In this document: piece by piece, positions 26,653 through 35,134 of the stretch | Position numbering within the stretch: position 1 is the first letter of the stretch | Layout of the letters: the number at the start of each line of letters is the position of its first letter | Assembly (NCBI GenBank): GCA_038233075.1 | Contig: JBBSMQ010000003.1 | Coordinates: 107,748 to 171,747, forward strand | DNA length: 64,000 nucleotides | Reading direction: 5' to 3' | Source of the DNA: Iamia sp038233075 | GTDB taxonomy: Bacteria; Actinomycetota; Acidimicrobiia; Acidimicrobiales; Iamiaceae | Notes under the pieces: generated by a model | Databases searched by the model: none | What the model was told of the DNA's origin: nothing | Seen by the model: the letters and a program-made list of their open reading frames with translations, nothing else | Position numbers and translations under genes: made by a program

Positions 26653-28015
26653 ATGCTGTTGACAATCACAATGACCCGCCCGCCGGCGACAGAGCTGGGC
26701 TGGTTGCTGCACAAGCACCCGGACAACGTGCGCACGGTCTCGTTCCCGTTCGGCGATGCCCACGTGTTCTTCCCGGAGGCCACCGACGAACGCTGCACCG
26801 CAGCCCTGCTGGTCGAGGTCGACCCGGTCGGCCTGGTTCGTCGACGAGGCGGCAAGCACCAGGAGAGCTTCTCGCTGGCCGGATACGTGAACGACCGACC
26901 CTACGCGGCATCATCGTTCCTCAGCGTGAGCCTTGGGAAGCTCTTCGGGACGGCGATGTCGGGACGGTGCGAGCGGCGACCCGAGCTGGTCGACGTCGCG
27001 CTGCCCCTGGAGGTGGAGATCCCGACGCTGCCGTGCCGGGGTGGCGAGTCCGTCCTGCGGACGCTGTCCGAGCCGCTGGGCTACGAGGTGGAGGCCGAAG
27101 CGATCCCGGTCGACGCACGGTTCCCCGACTGGGGAGACAGCCGCTACCACTCGGTGCACCTGCGCGGTTCGGTCCGTCTCGCAGACCTCCTCGCACACCT
27201 CTACGTGCTGCTCCCGGTGCTCGACGACGAGAAGCACTACTGGGTGGGTGACGACGAGGCCCAGAAGCTGCTCTCCAAGGGCGGAACCTGGCTGACCTCC
27301 CACCCGGCACGCGACCTCATCCCCGCCGCTACCTGAAGCACCAGCGCCAGCTGACCGGTGGGGTCTTGGCCCAACTGGCCGAGGACGACCCCGAGCAGCC
27401 CGGCGCCGCCGACACCGACGACGACCGCGAGGAGCAGTTGGTCGAGGAGCGCATCAGCCTGAACCGCCAGCGCCTCGACGCCGTGGTCGACGCCCTTCGG
27501 AGCCGGGGTGCGTCCCGAGTCCTCGACCTAGGCTGCGGCGAGGGGCGCCTCGTGCAGGCGCTCCTGCGAGAGCCCACGACGACACGTGTCACCGGGGTCG
27601 ACGTGTCGACTCGATCGCTCGACCGCGCCGCCCAACGTCTCCACCTCGATGACCTTCCTGACCGCCAGCGGGACAAGGTGGCCCTGATCCAGGGTGGCCT
27701 CACCTACCGGGACGCTCGGTTCCGTGGCTTCGACGCGGCCACCCTCGTCGAGGTCATCGAACACCTCGACGAGTCCCGCCTGGCCGCGCTCGAACAGGTC
27801 GTGTTCACCCACGCCCAGCCACCAGTCGTCATCGTGACCACCCCGAACCACGAGCACAACGTTCGCTTCGAGTCCTTGCCGGCGGGCCAGCTGCGTCACC
27901 GCGACCACCGCTTCGAGTGGACCCGCAGCGAGTTCTCCGACTGGGCCACATGGGTGGCGGCCGAGTCCGGCTACGAGGTGCGGTTCGCGCCGATCGTAGC
28001 CAACGACCCCGAGGT
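26653..28015 (+). pseudogene. hen1: Hen1 RNA 3'-terminal 2'-O-methyltransferase, broken
   Basis: Hen1 methylates the 3'-terminal ribose at a break before Pnkp seals it, which blocks repeat cleavage. The N-terminal domain (LLTITMTRPPATELGWLLHK ... AHVFFPEATDERCTAALL) reads from ATG 26653 to HPARDLIP. The frame then shifts near 27325, and RYLKHQRQLTGG plus the methyltransferase follow: SAM motif VLDLGCGEGRLVQAL, metal motif EVIEHLDESRLAALEQVVFT, and TTPNHEHNVRFE. Catalytic residues are kept. The C-terminus is lost: after DPEVGAP (about 28015) the text passes straight into Pnkp. Confidence 0.8.
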
Positions 28016-29790
28016 CGGGGCGCCTGCGTGCCGGGCAACCACGAGAACAAGCTGCTGCGCGCAAGGTCCAGGTCTCCCACGGACTGGCCGAGACCCTCAC
28101 CCAGCTCGAGGCCGAGTCCGACGAGTTCCGAGCCGAGGTCGTCGCATTCCTCGACGGGCTCATCAGCCACGCCGTGCTCGACGACGGCCGGTGCGTCGCG
28201 GCCCACGCCGGGCTGTCCGAGAAGCTGCAGGGAGGTCGTCCGGGGCCGTCCAGAGCTTCGCCCTCTACGGCGACACCACCGGGGAGACCGACGAGTACGG
28301 CCTCCCGGTCCGCTACCCGTGGGCCAACGAGTACCGGGGCTCGGCCATGGTCGTCTACGGCCACACCCCGGTCCCCGAGCCGGAGTGGGTCAACAACACC
28401 ATCTGCATCGACACCGGGTGCGTGTTCGGCGGCCAGCTCACCGCGCCCCCGCTACCCCGAGCGTGAGCTGGTCTCCGTGCCCGCGGCGCAGACCTACTAC
28501 GAGCCGACCCGACCCCTGATCGCCGAGCAGGCCGGGCCCGACACCGACCGGCCGTCCGAGCTGCTCGATGCCTCCGACGTGCTCGGCAAGCGCATCGTCG
28601 ATACCCGCCTGCAGCCGAAGATCACGATCCGGGCCGAGAACACAGCCGCCGCGCTCGAGGTGATGAGCCGGTTCGCCATCGACCCCCGTTGGCTCATCTA
28701 CCTGCCCCCGACCATGGCTCCCACGGCCACCTCCGACCGGCCGGGCCTCCTCGAACATCCCGCCGGGGCCTTCGCTGCGTACCGCCGCGACGGCGTCACG
28801 AAGCTCATCTGCGAGGAGAAGCACATGGGCTCCCGGGCCGTGGCCATCGTGGACCGGGACGCTGACGTGGCCGCACGCCGCTTCCGCATCGAGGAGCCTG
28901 CAGGTGGCGTCATCTACACCCGCACCGGACGAGCGTTCCTCGCCGACCCCAAGTGGCAGGCCGACCTCGTCGACCGCCTGCGCTCGGCCATCACCGACGC
29001 CGGGCTGTGGGACGAGCTCGACACCGATTGGATGGCGCTCGACACCGAGCTCCTGCCCTGGAGCGCCAAGGCCGGCGACTCCTGCGCACCCAGTACGGCG
29101 CCGTCGGTGCCGCAGGTCGGTCCACTCTGGGGCGGGCCGAGAAGCTGCTCGCCGCCGCCGCTGACCGAGGGGTCGACGTCGCCGACATCGCGACGCGGAC
29201 CCACGAGCGGGCCGGTCAGCCAGTTCATCGACGCCTACGGCAGGTACTGCTGGCCGGTCGAGTCCGTCGACGACCTCCAGATCACACCGTTCGTCGTGCT
29301 CGCCATCGAGGGTTCGCTGCAGGCGGGTCGCAGCCACCAGTGGCACACCACCGTCGCCGATCGCCTGGCCCAGGCCAGCCCCGAGACGGTGGCCTCCACG
29401 CGCCACATCCTCGTCGACCTCGACGACCCTGCCAGCGAGACGGCCGCCACCGAGTGGTGGGAGGACCTCGTCGCCTCCGGGTCCGAGGGGATGGTCGTCA
29501 AACCGCTCGATTCCGTGATCACCGGCGACCGTGGCCTCGTGCAGCCCGGGATCAAGTGTCGGGGACCCGAGTACCTCCGCATCGTCTACGGCCCCGAGTA
29601 CCGCATGCTGGCCAACCAGGAGCGCCTCCGCGACCGGAACCTCGGCCGCAAGCGCTCCCTCGCCCAGCGCGAGTTCGCCCTCGGCATCGAGGCCCTGGAG
29701 CGGTTCGTTGCCCATGAACCCTCTACCGGGTCCACGAATGCGTCTTCGGAGTCCTCGCCATCAAGAGCGAACCCGTCGACCCCCCGACTC
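28016..29790 (+). pseudogene. pnkp: Pnkp remnant: phosphatase and ligase domains, kinase lost
   Basis: Bacterial Pnkp is kinase-phosphatase-ligase (about 840 residues) and repairs cut RNA with Hen1. Here the kinase and the first phosphatase motifs are missing. The sequence starts at CVPGNHENKLLRA, continues through VAAHAGLSEKLQ and VVYGHTPVPEPEWVNNT, then the ligase with nucleophile Lys in CEEKHMGSRA, and ends near VHECVFGVLAIKSEPVD. At least six frame changes (about 28060, 28235, 28447, 29085, 29215, 29712) break it. Catalytic motifs remain readable, so decay is recent or the indels are sequence errors. Confidence 0.78.
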
Positions 29791-29912
29791 TGACGCACAG
29801 GTTCTGGGACCTCGAGCTGTTGCAGGGCGCTCGGAACTCGCTCTTCACCCCGAGTGCGGCCGCCCGGCATCCAGAAGCCGCACTCGCTCGCGGTGCTCTC
29901 ACCAGGGAATTC

Positions 29913-29962
29913 GTGGTCTGGCCGGGGAGATTCGAACTCCCGACCCCCTGCTCCCAAAGCAG
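29913..29962. repeat. Right attachment-site repeat inside tRNA-Pro
   Basis: Identical 50-bp partner of 24279-24328; here it is part of the intact tRNA. Orientation is direct, as required for site-specific integration products. Confidence 0.8.
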
Positions 29963-29990
29963 GTGCGCTACCAAGCTGCGCCACGGCCAG
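29914..29990 (-). tRNA. tRNA-Pro (anticodon UGG)
   Basis: 77 nt on the minus strand: acceptor CTGGCCG pairs with CGGCCAG, D stem GCGC/GCGC, anticodon stem CCTGC/GCAGG with loop TTTGGGA (anticodon TGG), T arm GGGAG-TTCGAAT-CTCCC, discriminator A and an encoded CCA. All stems pair, so the gene should be functional. Confidence 0.93.
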
Positions 29991-30112
29991 TCGGCGGCCA
30001 CGGTACTCCAGACCCTCCCTCTCCCCCGCCCCTTCCGGGCTTCGGGGGCGCTGCCGCCTCCGGTGCACCGGCTCCGCCCCGACAGGCGCGGACGGGGTCG
30101 GACCCTGGCCCC

Positions 30113-30118
30113 TACCGT
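30113..30118 (+). promoter_or_regulatory. -10 element TACCGT, leaderless promoter
   Basis: 6 nt before ATG 30125. Confidence 0.45.
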
Positions 30119-30124
30119 GCGCCC

Positions 30125-32108
30125 ATGACCGAGACGAGGACCGAGCCGTCACTGTGCCGCTTTTGCCACGCCGGCTGCCCGATCACCGTCGAGCTCGAGG
30201 GCGAACGCCCGATCCGGGTCATCGGCAACCCGAACAGCCCGACCTACGACGGGTTCCTCTGCCGGCGGGGACGTGCGCTGCCCGAGCAGCTGGCCAACCC
30301 CGACCGCCTGCTGCACTCCCTGAAGCGCCAGGACGACGGCACCTACGCCCCGATCCCCGTCGAGGCGGCCATGGACGAGATCGCCGCCCGGATCTCGGCG
30401 ATCGTCGACGAGCACGGCCCGCGTTCGGTGGCGCTCTACCTCGGCACCTACTCAGCCCCGTACCCGGCCTCGGGCGTGATGGGCGGGGGCTGGCTGGCGA
30501 TGCTCGGCTCGCCCATGCTGTTCACCAGCAACACCGAGGCACCCAGACCGCCGCCCGGGCCGACGTGCACCTGGCGACCCGGCCGGGCGAGGACGTGGCC
30601 CTGCTCGCAGCCATGCTCAACGTGATCCTCGGCGAAGGCCGCCACGACGCCCCGTTCGTCGAGGCCCACGTGCAGGGGCTCGACGCCCTCCGCGCCGCGG
30701 TGGCGCCGTTCACGCCGGCATTGGCGGCGGGCCGGGCCGACGTGCCCGAGGAGCAGATCGTCGAGGCGGCCCGCACCTTCGCCGACGCCGAGCGAGGCCT
30801 GGCGTGCGGCATCACGGGGGCCAACATGTCGGGCCACAGCAGCCTGGTCGAGTATCTCATGCTCTGCCTCAACACCGTGTGCGGGCGGTTCCTTCGGGAG
30901 GGCGACACCGTCGCCAACCCCGGCGTCACCCTGCCCCGGGCCACACCGAGGGCCGAAGCGGTCGACCCCCGGCCCTATCGCCACGTCGGGGAGGAGGTGC
31001 GGGTGCGCGGCCTGGGCCAGTCGGCGTCGGGCATGCCCACCGCCGCACTCGCGGACGAGATCCTGACCGAGGGAGAGGGTCAGGTGCGGATCCTCATCTC
31101 CTCGGGCGGCAACCCGGTTGCGGCCTGGCCCGACCAGCAGCGCACCGCTGCGGCCATGGAGAAGCTCGACCTGCTCGTCCAGGTCGACATCAAGATGTCG
31201 GCCACCGCCTCGATGGCCGACTACGTGATCGCGCCGAAGATCTCCTTCGAGGTGCCGGGGCTCTCCTACGCCAGCGAGTCCATCGAGGCCCAGTCGGTCC
31301 TCTGGGGCCTGGCCGAGCCGTTCGGCATGTACGCCCCCGCCCTCATCGACGTCCCGCCCGGCTCCGACCTGATCGAGGAGTGGGAGCTGTTCTTCGGGCT
31401 GGCCCAGCGCATGGGCGTGCCGCTGTTCGCCACCGGTCTGCCGTCGACGACCGCGACCGAGCGGGAGGACCGGCGGCTCGAGCCGCTGGACATGGAGAAC
31501 AAGCCGACCACCGACGAGCTGTTCGCCCTGCTGACCGCAGGGTCGAGGATCCCGCTGGACGAGATCAAGGGGCACCCCGACGGGGCCCGCTTCGACGAGG
31601 CCATCGTGGTCGAACCGGCCGACCCGGAGGCCACGGACGCCTCGACGTGGGCAACGCCGACATGATGACCGAGCTCGGTGCCGTCGCCGCCGAACCGCTC
31701 GATGAGGAGAACGACGTGGCCTTCCCGTTCCGGCTCATCAGCCGTCGCCTGGCCTACGTCTACAACTCCTCAGGCCGAGACCTCCCCTCGCTGACCCCCG
31801 AGCGCGGCGCCTACAACCCTGCCTTCCTCCACCCTGACGACCTGGGCGAGCTGGGGCTGGCGACCGGCGACCAGGTGACGCTCACCTCCGCCCATGGAGA
31901 GATCACCGCCATCGTGGCCGAGGACCCGACGCTGCGGCGGGGCCTGGTGTCGATGGCCCACGCCTTCGGCCCCGCCCCGGGCCACGACACCGACCTGGTG
32001 CGCGACGGCGCCTCCACCGCCCGACTGATCAGCGTGGAGGACGGCTACGACCCGATCTCCGGTATCCCCCGGATGAGCGGCGTCCCCCTCCGGATCGCTC
32101 CCGGATGA
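30125..32108 (+). pseudogene. Molybdopterin oxidoreductase (formate dehydrogenase-like), broken
   Basis: Start CRFCHAGCPITVE gives an Fe4S4-type Cys motif (Cx2Cx3C), then LCRRGRALPEQLANPDRLL as in FdhF/NarB-like enzymes. Near 30535 (FTSNTEA) the frame changes, and the sequence resumes at TQTAARADVHLATRPGEDVA. In the family roughly 90 residues, including a cofactor loop, lie between these points, so a deletion is inferred. A second shift near 31650 leads to the C-terminal aspartate-decarboxylase-like domain (LLSRRLAYVYNSS-type motif, VALTSAHGEI-type fold). The stop overlaps the next ATG (ATGA). Confidence 0.72.
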
Positions 32109-32779
32109 CCAGTCGTGATCCCGAGGTCGTCGCCCTCGATGTCGCTGAAGAGCCGGCGACGTGGGCTGCCGCCGGGTTCGCGGTCGACGGCGACGCCACC
32201 TGCCGTCTCGGCGGGGTGCGGGTGCGCCTGGTCGGCACCGACGCCGGAACGGGGGTGGTGGGCTGGGCCCTGCGCGGGCTGGCCGCCGACGCCCCCGAGG
32301 CCCTCGACGGCCTCCCCACCTACGGCGAGGAGGTGCCGGCGGCGACGCCAGCGACACACCCGCTGGGCGTGAGCCGCATCGACCACCTCGTGCTGCAGAC
32401 CGACGACCTCGAGCGCACCGTCGCGGCCGCCGGCGTCCTCGGCCTCACCGAGCGGCGACGCCGGGATCATGTCGGGCCCGGCGGAGCGACCGTCGTGCAG
32501 GTGTTCTTCGTGGTCGGCGAGCTGGTCCTGGAGGTCGTGGGACCGCCCGAGCCGAGCGCCGATGCCCGGCCCGGAGTCCGCTCCTTCGGACTGGCCCTGG
32601 TGGCGCCCGACCTCAAGGCCAGCGTCGCGGCGGCGGGCGACCACCTCTCCCCCATCCGTCCCGCCGTGCAACCGGGCCGGTCGATCGCCAGCCTCCGCCA
32701 CCGCGCCCTGGGCCTGGACACCCCGATCGCCCTGATGACGCCGAGGCCGCACCGGCACGGACGCCCGCCACCGCCGTGA
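32105..32779 (+). CDS. VOC/glyoxalase-like domain protein
   Basis: 224 residues. The first ~80 residues are not recognised; the second part (GVSRIDHLVLQTDDLERTVA ... VQVFFVVGELVLEVVGP ... GLDTPIALMTP) is a glyoxalase_3-like VOC domain. ATG overlaps the stop of the broken oxidoreductase gene by 4 nt, so it was the second gene of that operon and may now lack efficient expression. Confidence 0.75.
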   Translation: MTSRDPEVVALDVAEEPATWAAAGFAVDGDATCRLGGVRVRLVGTDAGTGVVGWALRGLAADAPEALDGLPTYGEEVPAATPATHPLGVSRIDHLVLQTDDLERTVAAAGVLGLTERRRRDHVGPGGATVVQVFFVVGELVLEVVGPPEPSADARPGVRSFGLALVAPDLKASVAAAGDHLSPIRPAVQPGRSIASLRHRALGLDTPIALMTPRPHRHGRPPPP

Positions 32780-32836
32780 CCGCTCGACCACGCCCAGGGG
32801 TCAGGGGCGGGGGCAACGACCGCACGACGACGGGCC

Positions 32837-32842
32837 TAGGGT
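32837..32842 (+). promoter_or_regulatory. -10 element TAGGGT, leaderless promoter
   Basis: 7 nt before GTG 32850 of a 21-codon open frame. The same CCTAGGGTCGC string precedes the crotonase gene at 33664. Confidence 0.45.
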
Positions 32843-32849
32843 CGCTCGC

Positions 32850-32915
32850 GTGATCGCCCGCACCCGCTCGTCCCGCGCCCCGAGGAACCGTCCCGGCCTC
32901 GCCGGTCTTCCCTGA
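32850..32915 (+). CDS. 21-codon upstream ORF (leader peptide candidate)
   Basis: GTG start right after a leaderless-type promoter; peptide begins IARTRSSRAPRNRP and ends GLAGLP. Its TGA overlaps the ATG of the next gene (TGATG), so translation of the short frame would deliver ribosomes to 32915. The peptide is Arg-rich (five Arg in 21). No homologue is known to me. Confidence 0.45.
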   Translation: MIARTRSSRAPRNRPGLAGLP

Positions 32916-33517
32916 TGCTCGACCACGTCTTCACCGACGCCATCGGCGCCCTGCGCGACGCCATGGAATCGGCCTTCCTCGAGCGGCAGGCCTTCGAGGA
33001 GCACTTCCAGGCCGACGTGCTCCTCGGTGACCTCACCTGGGAGACCTCCTACAGCCTCCCCGGTGAGGGCACTCCACCCCGCACCCGCGCCGACATCACC
33101 CTGGACTGGCCGACCTGGGCACAGACCGCCTTCCGCTCCTGGTACATCGGCGAGGAGCTCGACGAACCGCCCCGCATCGAGATCGAGATCGTCATGCGGG
33201 TGCAGCGCTTGGCGACGACACCAACCGTTTCCGAGCTGCTCGCCACCCTGCCCGAGGAGTCCTCCCCCATCGGCGAGGAGACGCTCCAGCGCTCCAGTCC
33301 CACGGTGGAGACGGTGTTCGACGCCGACCTCGACCCTGAGGAGTACGCCTTCGAGGTGTCCTACGAGGGCTCCTACGACGTGGAGGAGGAGGTGCTGGCC
33401 GACGGCTCGGTCCTCGACTCGCACTTCGCCGCCATGGGCGGCTGGATCGCCTCCACGCTCGTGCGCCTCGGCGACGTCAAGCTCGACTACCTCCCCGCCG
33501 GCGACGAGGACGGGTGA
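32915..33517 (+). CDS. Acidic hypothetical protein
   Basis: 200 residues, strongly acidic, no signal peptide or membrane segment. LDHVFTDAIGALRDAMESAF at the N-terminus is an amphipathic helix; WETSYSLPGEG and EEYAFEVSYEGSYDVEEEV suggest beta structure. No family is recognised. Translation is probably coupled to the short ORF that ends on its ATG. Confidence 0.7.
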   Translation: MLDHVFTDAIGALRDAMESAFLERQAFEEHFQADVLLGDLTWETSYSLPGEGTPPRTRADITLDWPTWAQTAFRSWYIGEELDEPPRIEIEIVMRVQRLATTPTVSELLATLPEESSPIGEETLQRSSPTVETVFDADLDPEEYAFEVSYEGSYDVEEEVLADGSVLDSHFAAMGGWIASTLVRLGDVKLDYLPAGDEDG

Positions 33518-33650
33518 CCCACCTGCGGACCGCCACCCTGGGCCACCGCAGGCGTGGCTGAGGACGGCATTTGCGAGCGGGTGAGAGCCGACATCGGAAG
33601 GGCTGCCTTGACCCACCTGTGGGGCGGCTGACGGTGGCGGTTCGGGGGCC

Positions 33651-33656
33651 TAGGGT
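33651..33656 (+). promoter_or_regulatory. -10 element TAGGGT, leaderless promoter
   Basis: 7 nt before ATG 33664. Confidence 0.45.
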
Positions 33657-33663
33657 CGCCGTC

Positions 33664-34470
33664 ATGTCCGCTGATGTCCTGCTCGTCGAGGCGGCCGACG
33701 GCGTCGCCACCGTCACCCTCAACCGCCCCGACGCTCGCAACGCGCTGTCCATGGAGCTGCTCGGCAGTCTGCCCCGCACCATCGGCGAGCTCGACGCCGA
33801 CGCCGACGTCGCCGCCATCGTGCTCACCGGCGCCGATCCCGCCTTCTGCGCGGGGCTGGACCTGCGCGAGGTCGGCTCCGGTGACGGCGGCCCGCTCCGT
33901 GGCAGCGGAGCCTCCGGGGGCACTGACGCCGAGGCCGCCGCCCGCCGAGGTCCCCTGCCGGCGGGGCGCACCACCCCGGTCATCGGCGCCGTCAACGGCG
34001 CTGCGGTCACAGGGGGCCTGGAGCTGGCCCTGGCGTGCGACTGGCTGGTGGCCTCGGAGCGGGCCCGCTTCGCCGACACCCACGCCCGGGTCGGCATCCA
34101 GCCCGGCTGGGGCCTCTCGGTCCTGCTGCCCGAGGCCATCGGCCTGCGCCGGGCCCGCGAGATGAGCGCCACCGGCAACTTCGTCGACGCCGCCACCGCC
34201 CTCACCTGGGGCATGGTCAACCACGTGGTCACCCACGACGAGCTGGTGCCCACCGCCCAGCAGCTGGCCCGCGACGTCGCCAGCAACGACGGCGCCGCGG
34301 TGTCCCGCCTCTTCGCCACCTACGCCGAGGGGGCCGAGACCACCGGCGCCGAGGCCTGGGCCAACGAGGCCCGGGTCGCCGCCGACTGGCAGGGCCGGGC
34401 CTTCGATCCCGGCGAGGTGGCCCGCCGCCGCGAGGCGATCCAGAAACGGGGTCGCTCCCAGCAGGGCTGA
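33664..34470 (+). CDS. Enoyl-CoA hydratase/isomerase family (crotonase) protein
   Basis: 268 residues. TLNRPDARNALSMELL, FCAGLDLREV (oxyanion loop) and VNGAAVTGGLELALACDWLV are the crotonase marks. The first catalytic Glu (GGLEL) is present, but the second (ADTHARVGIQPGWG region) is not Glu, so it may be an isomerase or another crotonase rather than a true hydratase. It would act on acyl-CoA in the cytoplasm. Confidence 0.88.
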   Translation: MSADVLLVEAADGVATVTLNRPDARNALSMELLGSLPRTIGELDADADVAAIVLTGADPAFCAGLDLREVGSGDGGPLRGSGASGGTDAEAAARRGPLPAGRTTPVIGAVNGAAVTGGLELALACDWLVASERARFADTHARVGIQPGWGLSVLLPEAIGLRRAREMSATGNFVDAATALTWGMVNHVVTHDELVPTAQQLARDVASNDGAAVSRLFATYAEGAETTGAEAWANEARVAADWQGRAFDPGEVARRREAIQKRGRSQQG

Positions 34471-34585
34471 GCGACGAGAGGGACGGCAGGCCGGGCAGGA
34501 CGAGCCAGGGCGCAGCGCCATCCTCGGGGCTCCGAGGTGATCGTCGGCGCCACCAACGCCCACGGCGCGGACCGACCCTGCCGCG

Positions 34586-35053
34586 GTGCCCCGCCACCAC
34601 CGGGGTGCCACCCTCCGGGGTGACCTCAACGGCACCGCGGGCACGGCCCGCTGGGTGTTCGGCATCACCGTCGCCGACGGAGCGCTCCAGACCTGTGATC
34701 AGGTGATTCCCGCCGGCGGGCCCGAGATCGGAGCAGCGAGCTTCGCCACCCCGGACTTCGAGGCTCGGACCGAGAGCCCGGTCGCCCTGGTCCCTGGGTC
34801 GACGTCGGGCACCGGCGACGGCTCGACCTACGCGTTCGTGGCCGGCGACGTGGCGGAAGAGGTGACCGAGGTCCAGGTGGCGGCGGAGGGGCTCGACCCG
34901 GCCGTCGCTGACATCGCCGAGGCCGGTCCGCTCCCGGGTCGGCGGTGGTTCGCGGCGGTCCTCGACGTCACCCCGCTCGGCCTGCGGGAGGTCACGGGCA
35001 CGGTGGTGGCCCGACGGGCCGACGGCTCCGAGGTCGCGCGCACCACCCTCTGA
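34586..35053 (+). CDS. Hypothetical protein
   Basis: 155 residues from GTG 34586. GDLNGTAGTARWVFGITVAD, PVALVPGSTSGTGDGSTYAF and DVTPLGLREVTGTVVARRAD suggest a beta-rich fold. There is no signal peptide at this start, and an earlier start in the same frame could not be fixed. No family recognised. It converges on the diiron gene across a hairpin. Confidence 0.5.
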   Translation: MPRHHRGATLRGDLNGTAGTARWVFGITVADGALQTCDQVIPAGGPEIGAASFATPDFEARTESPVALVPGSTSGTGDGSTYAFVAGDVAEEVTEVQVAAEGLDPAVADIAEAGPLPGRRWFAAVLDVTPLGLREVTGTVVARRADGSEVARTTL

Positions 35054-35069
35054 GACCCACACGCGACGA

Positions 35070-35095
35070 GAGGCGGGCCCCCAGGCCCGCGCCTC
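35070..35095. terminator. Bidirectional terminator hairpin
   Basis: GAGGC-GGGCC / GGCCC-GC-GCCTC stem with a 4-nt loop and a 2-nt bulge, located between two convergent genes. Confidence 0.55.
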
Positions 35096-35134
35096 GGCAC
35101 CGGACGTCGGTCGCCCTCACGGACGACCAGAGGC

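Noticed and set aside
26653..29790. A working natural fusion of Hen1 with Pnkp
   Set aside because: Too many frame changes and the kinase domain is absent; a fusion would need a single open frame.
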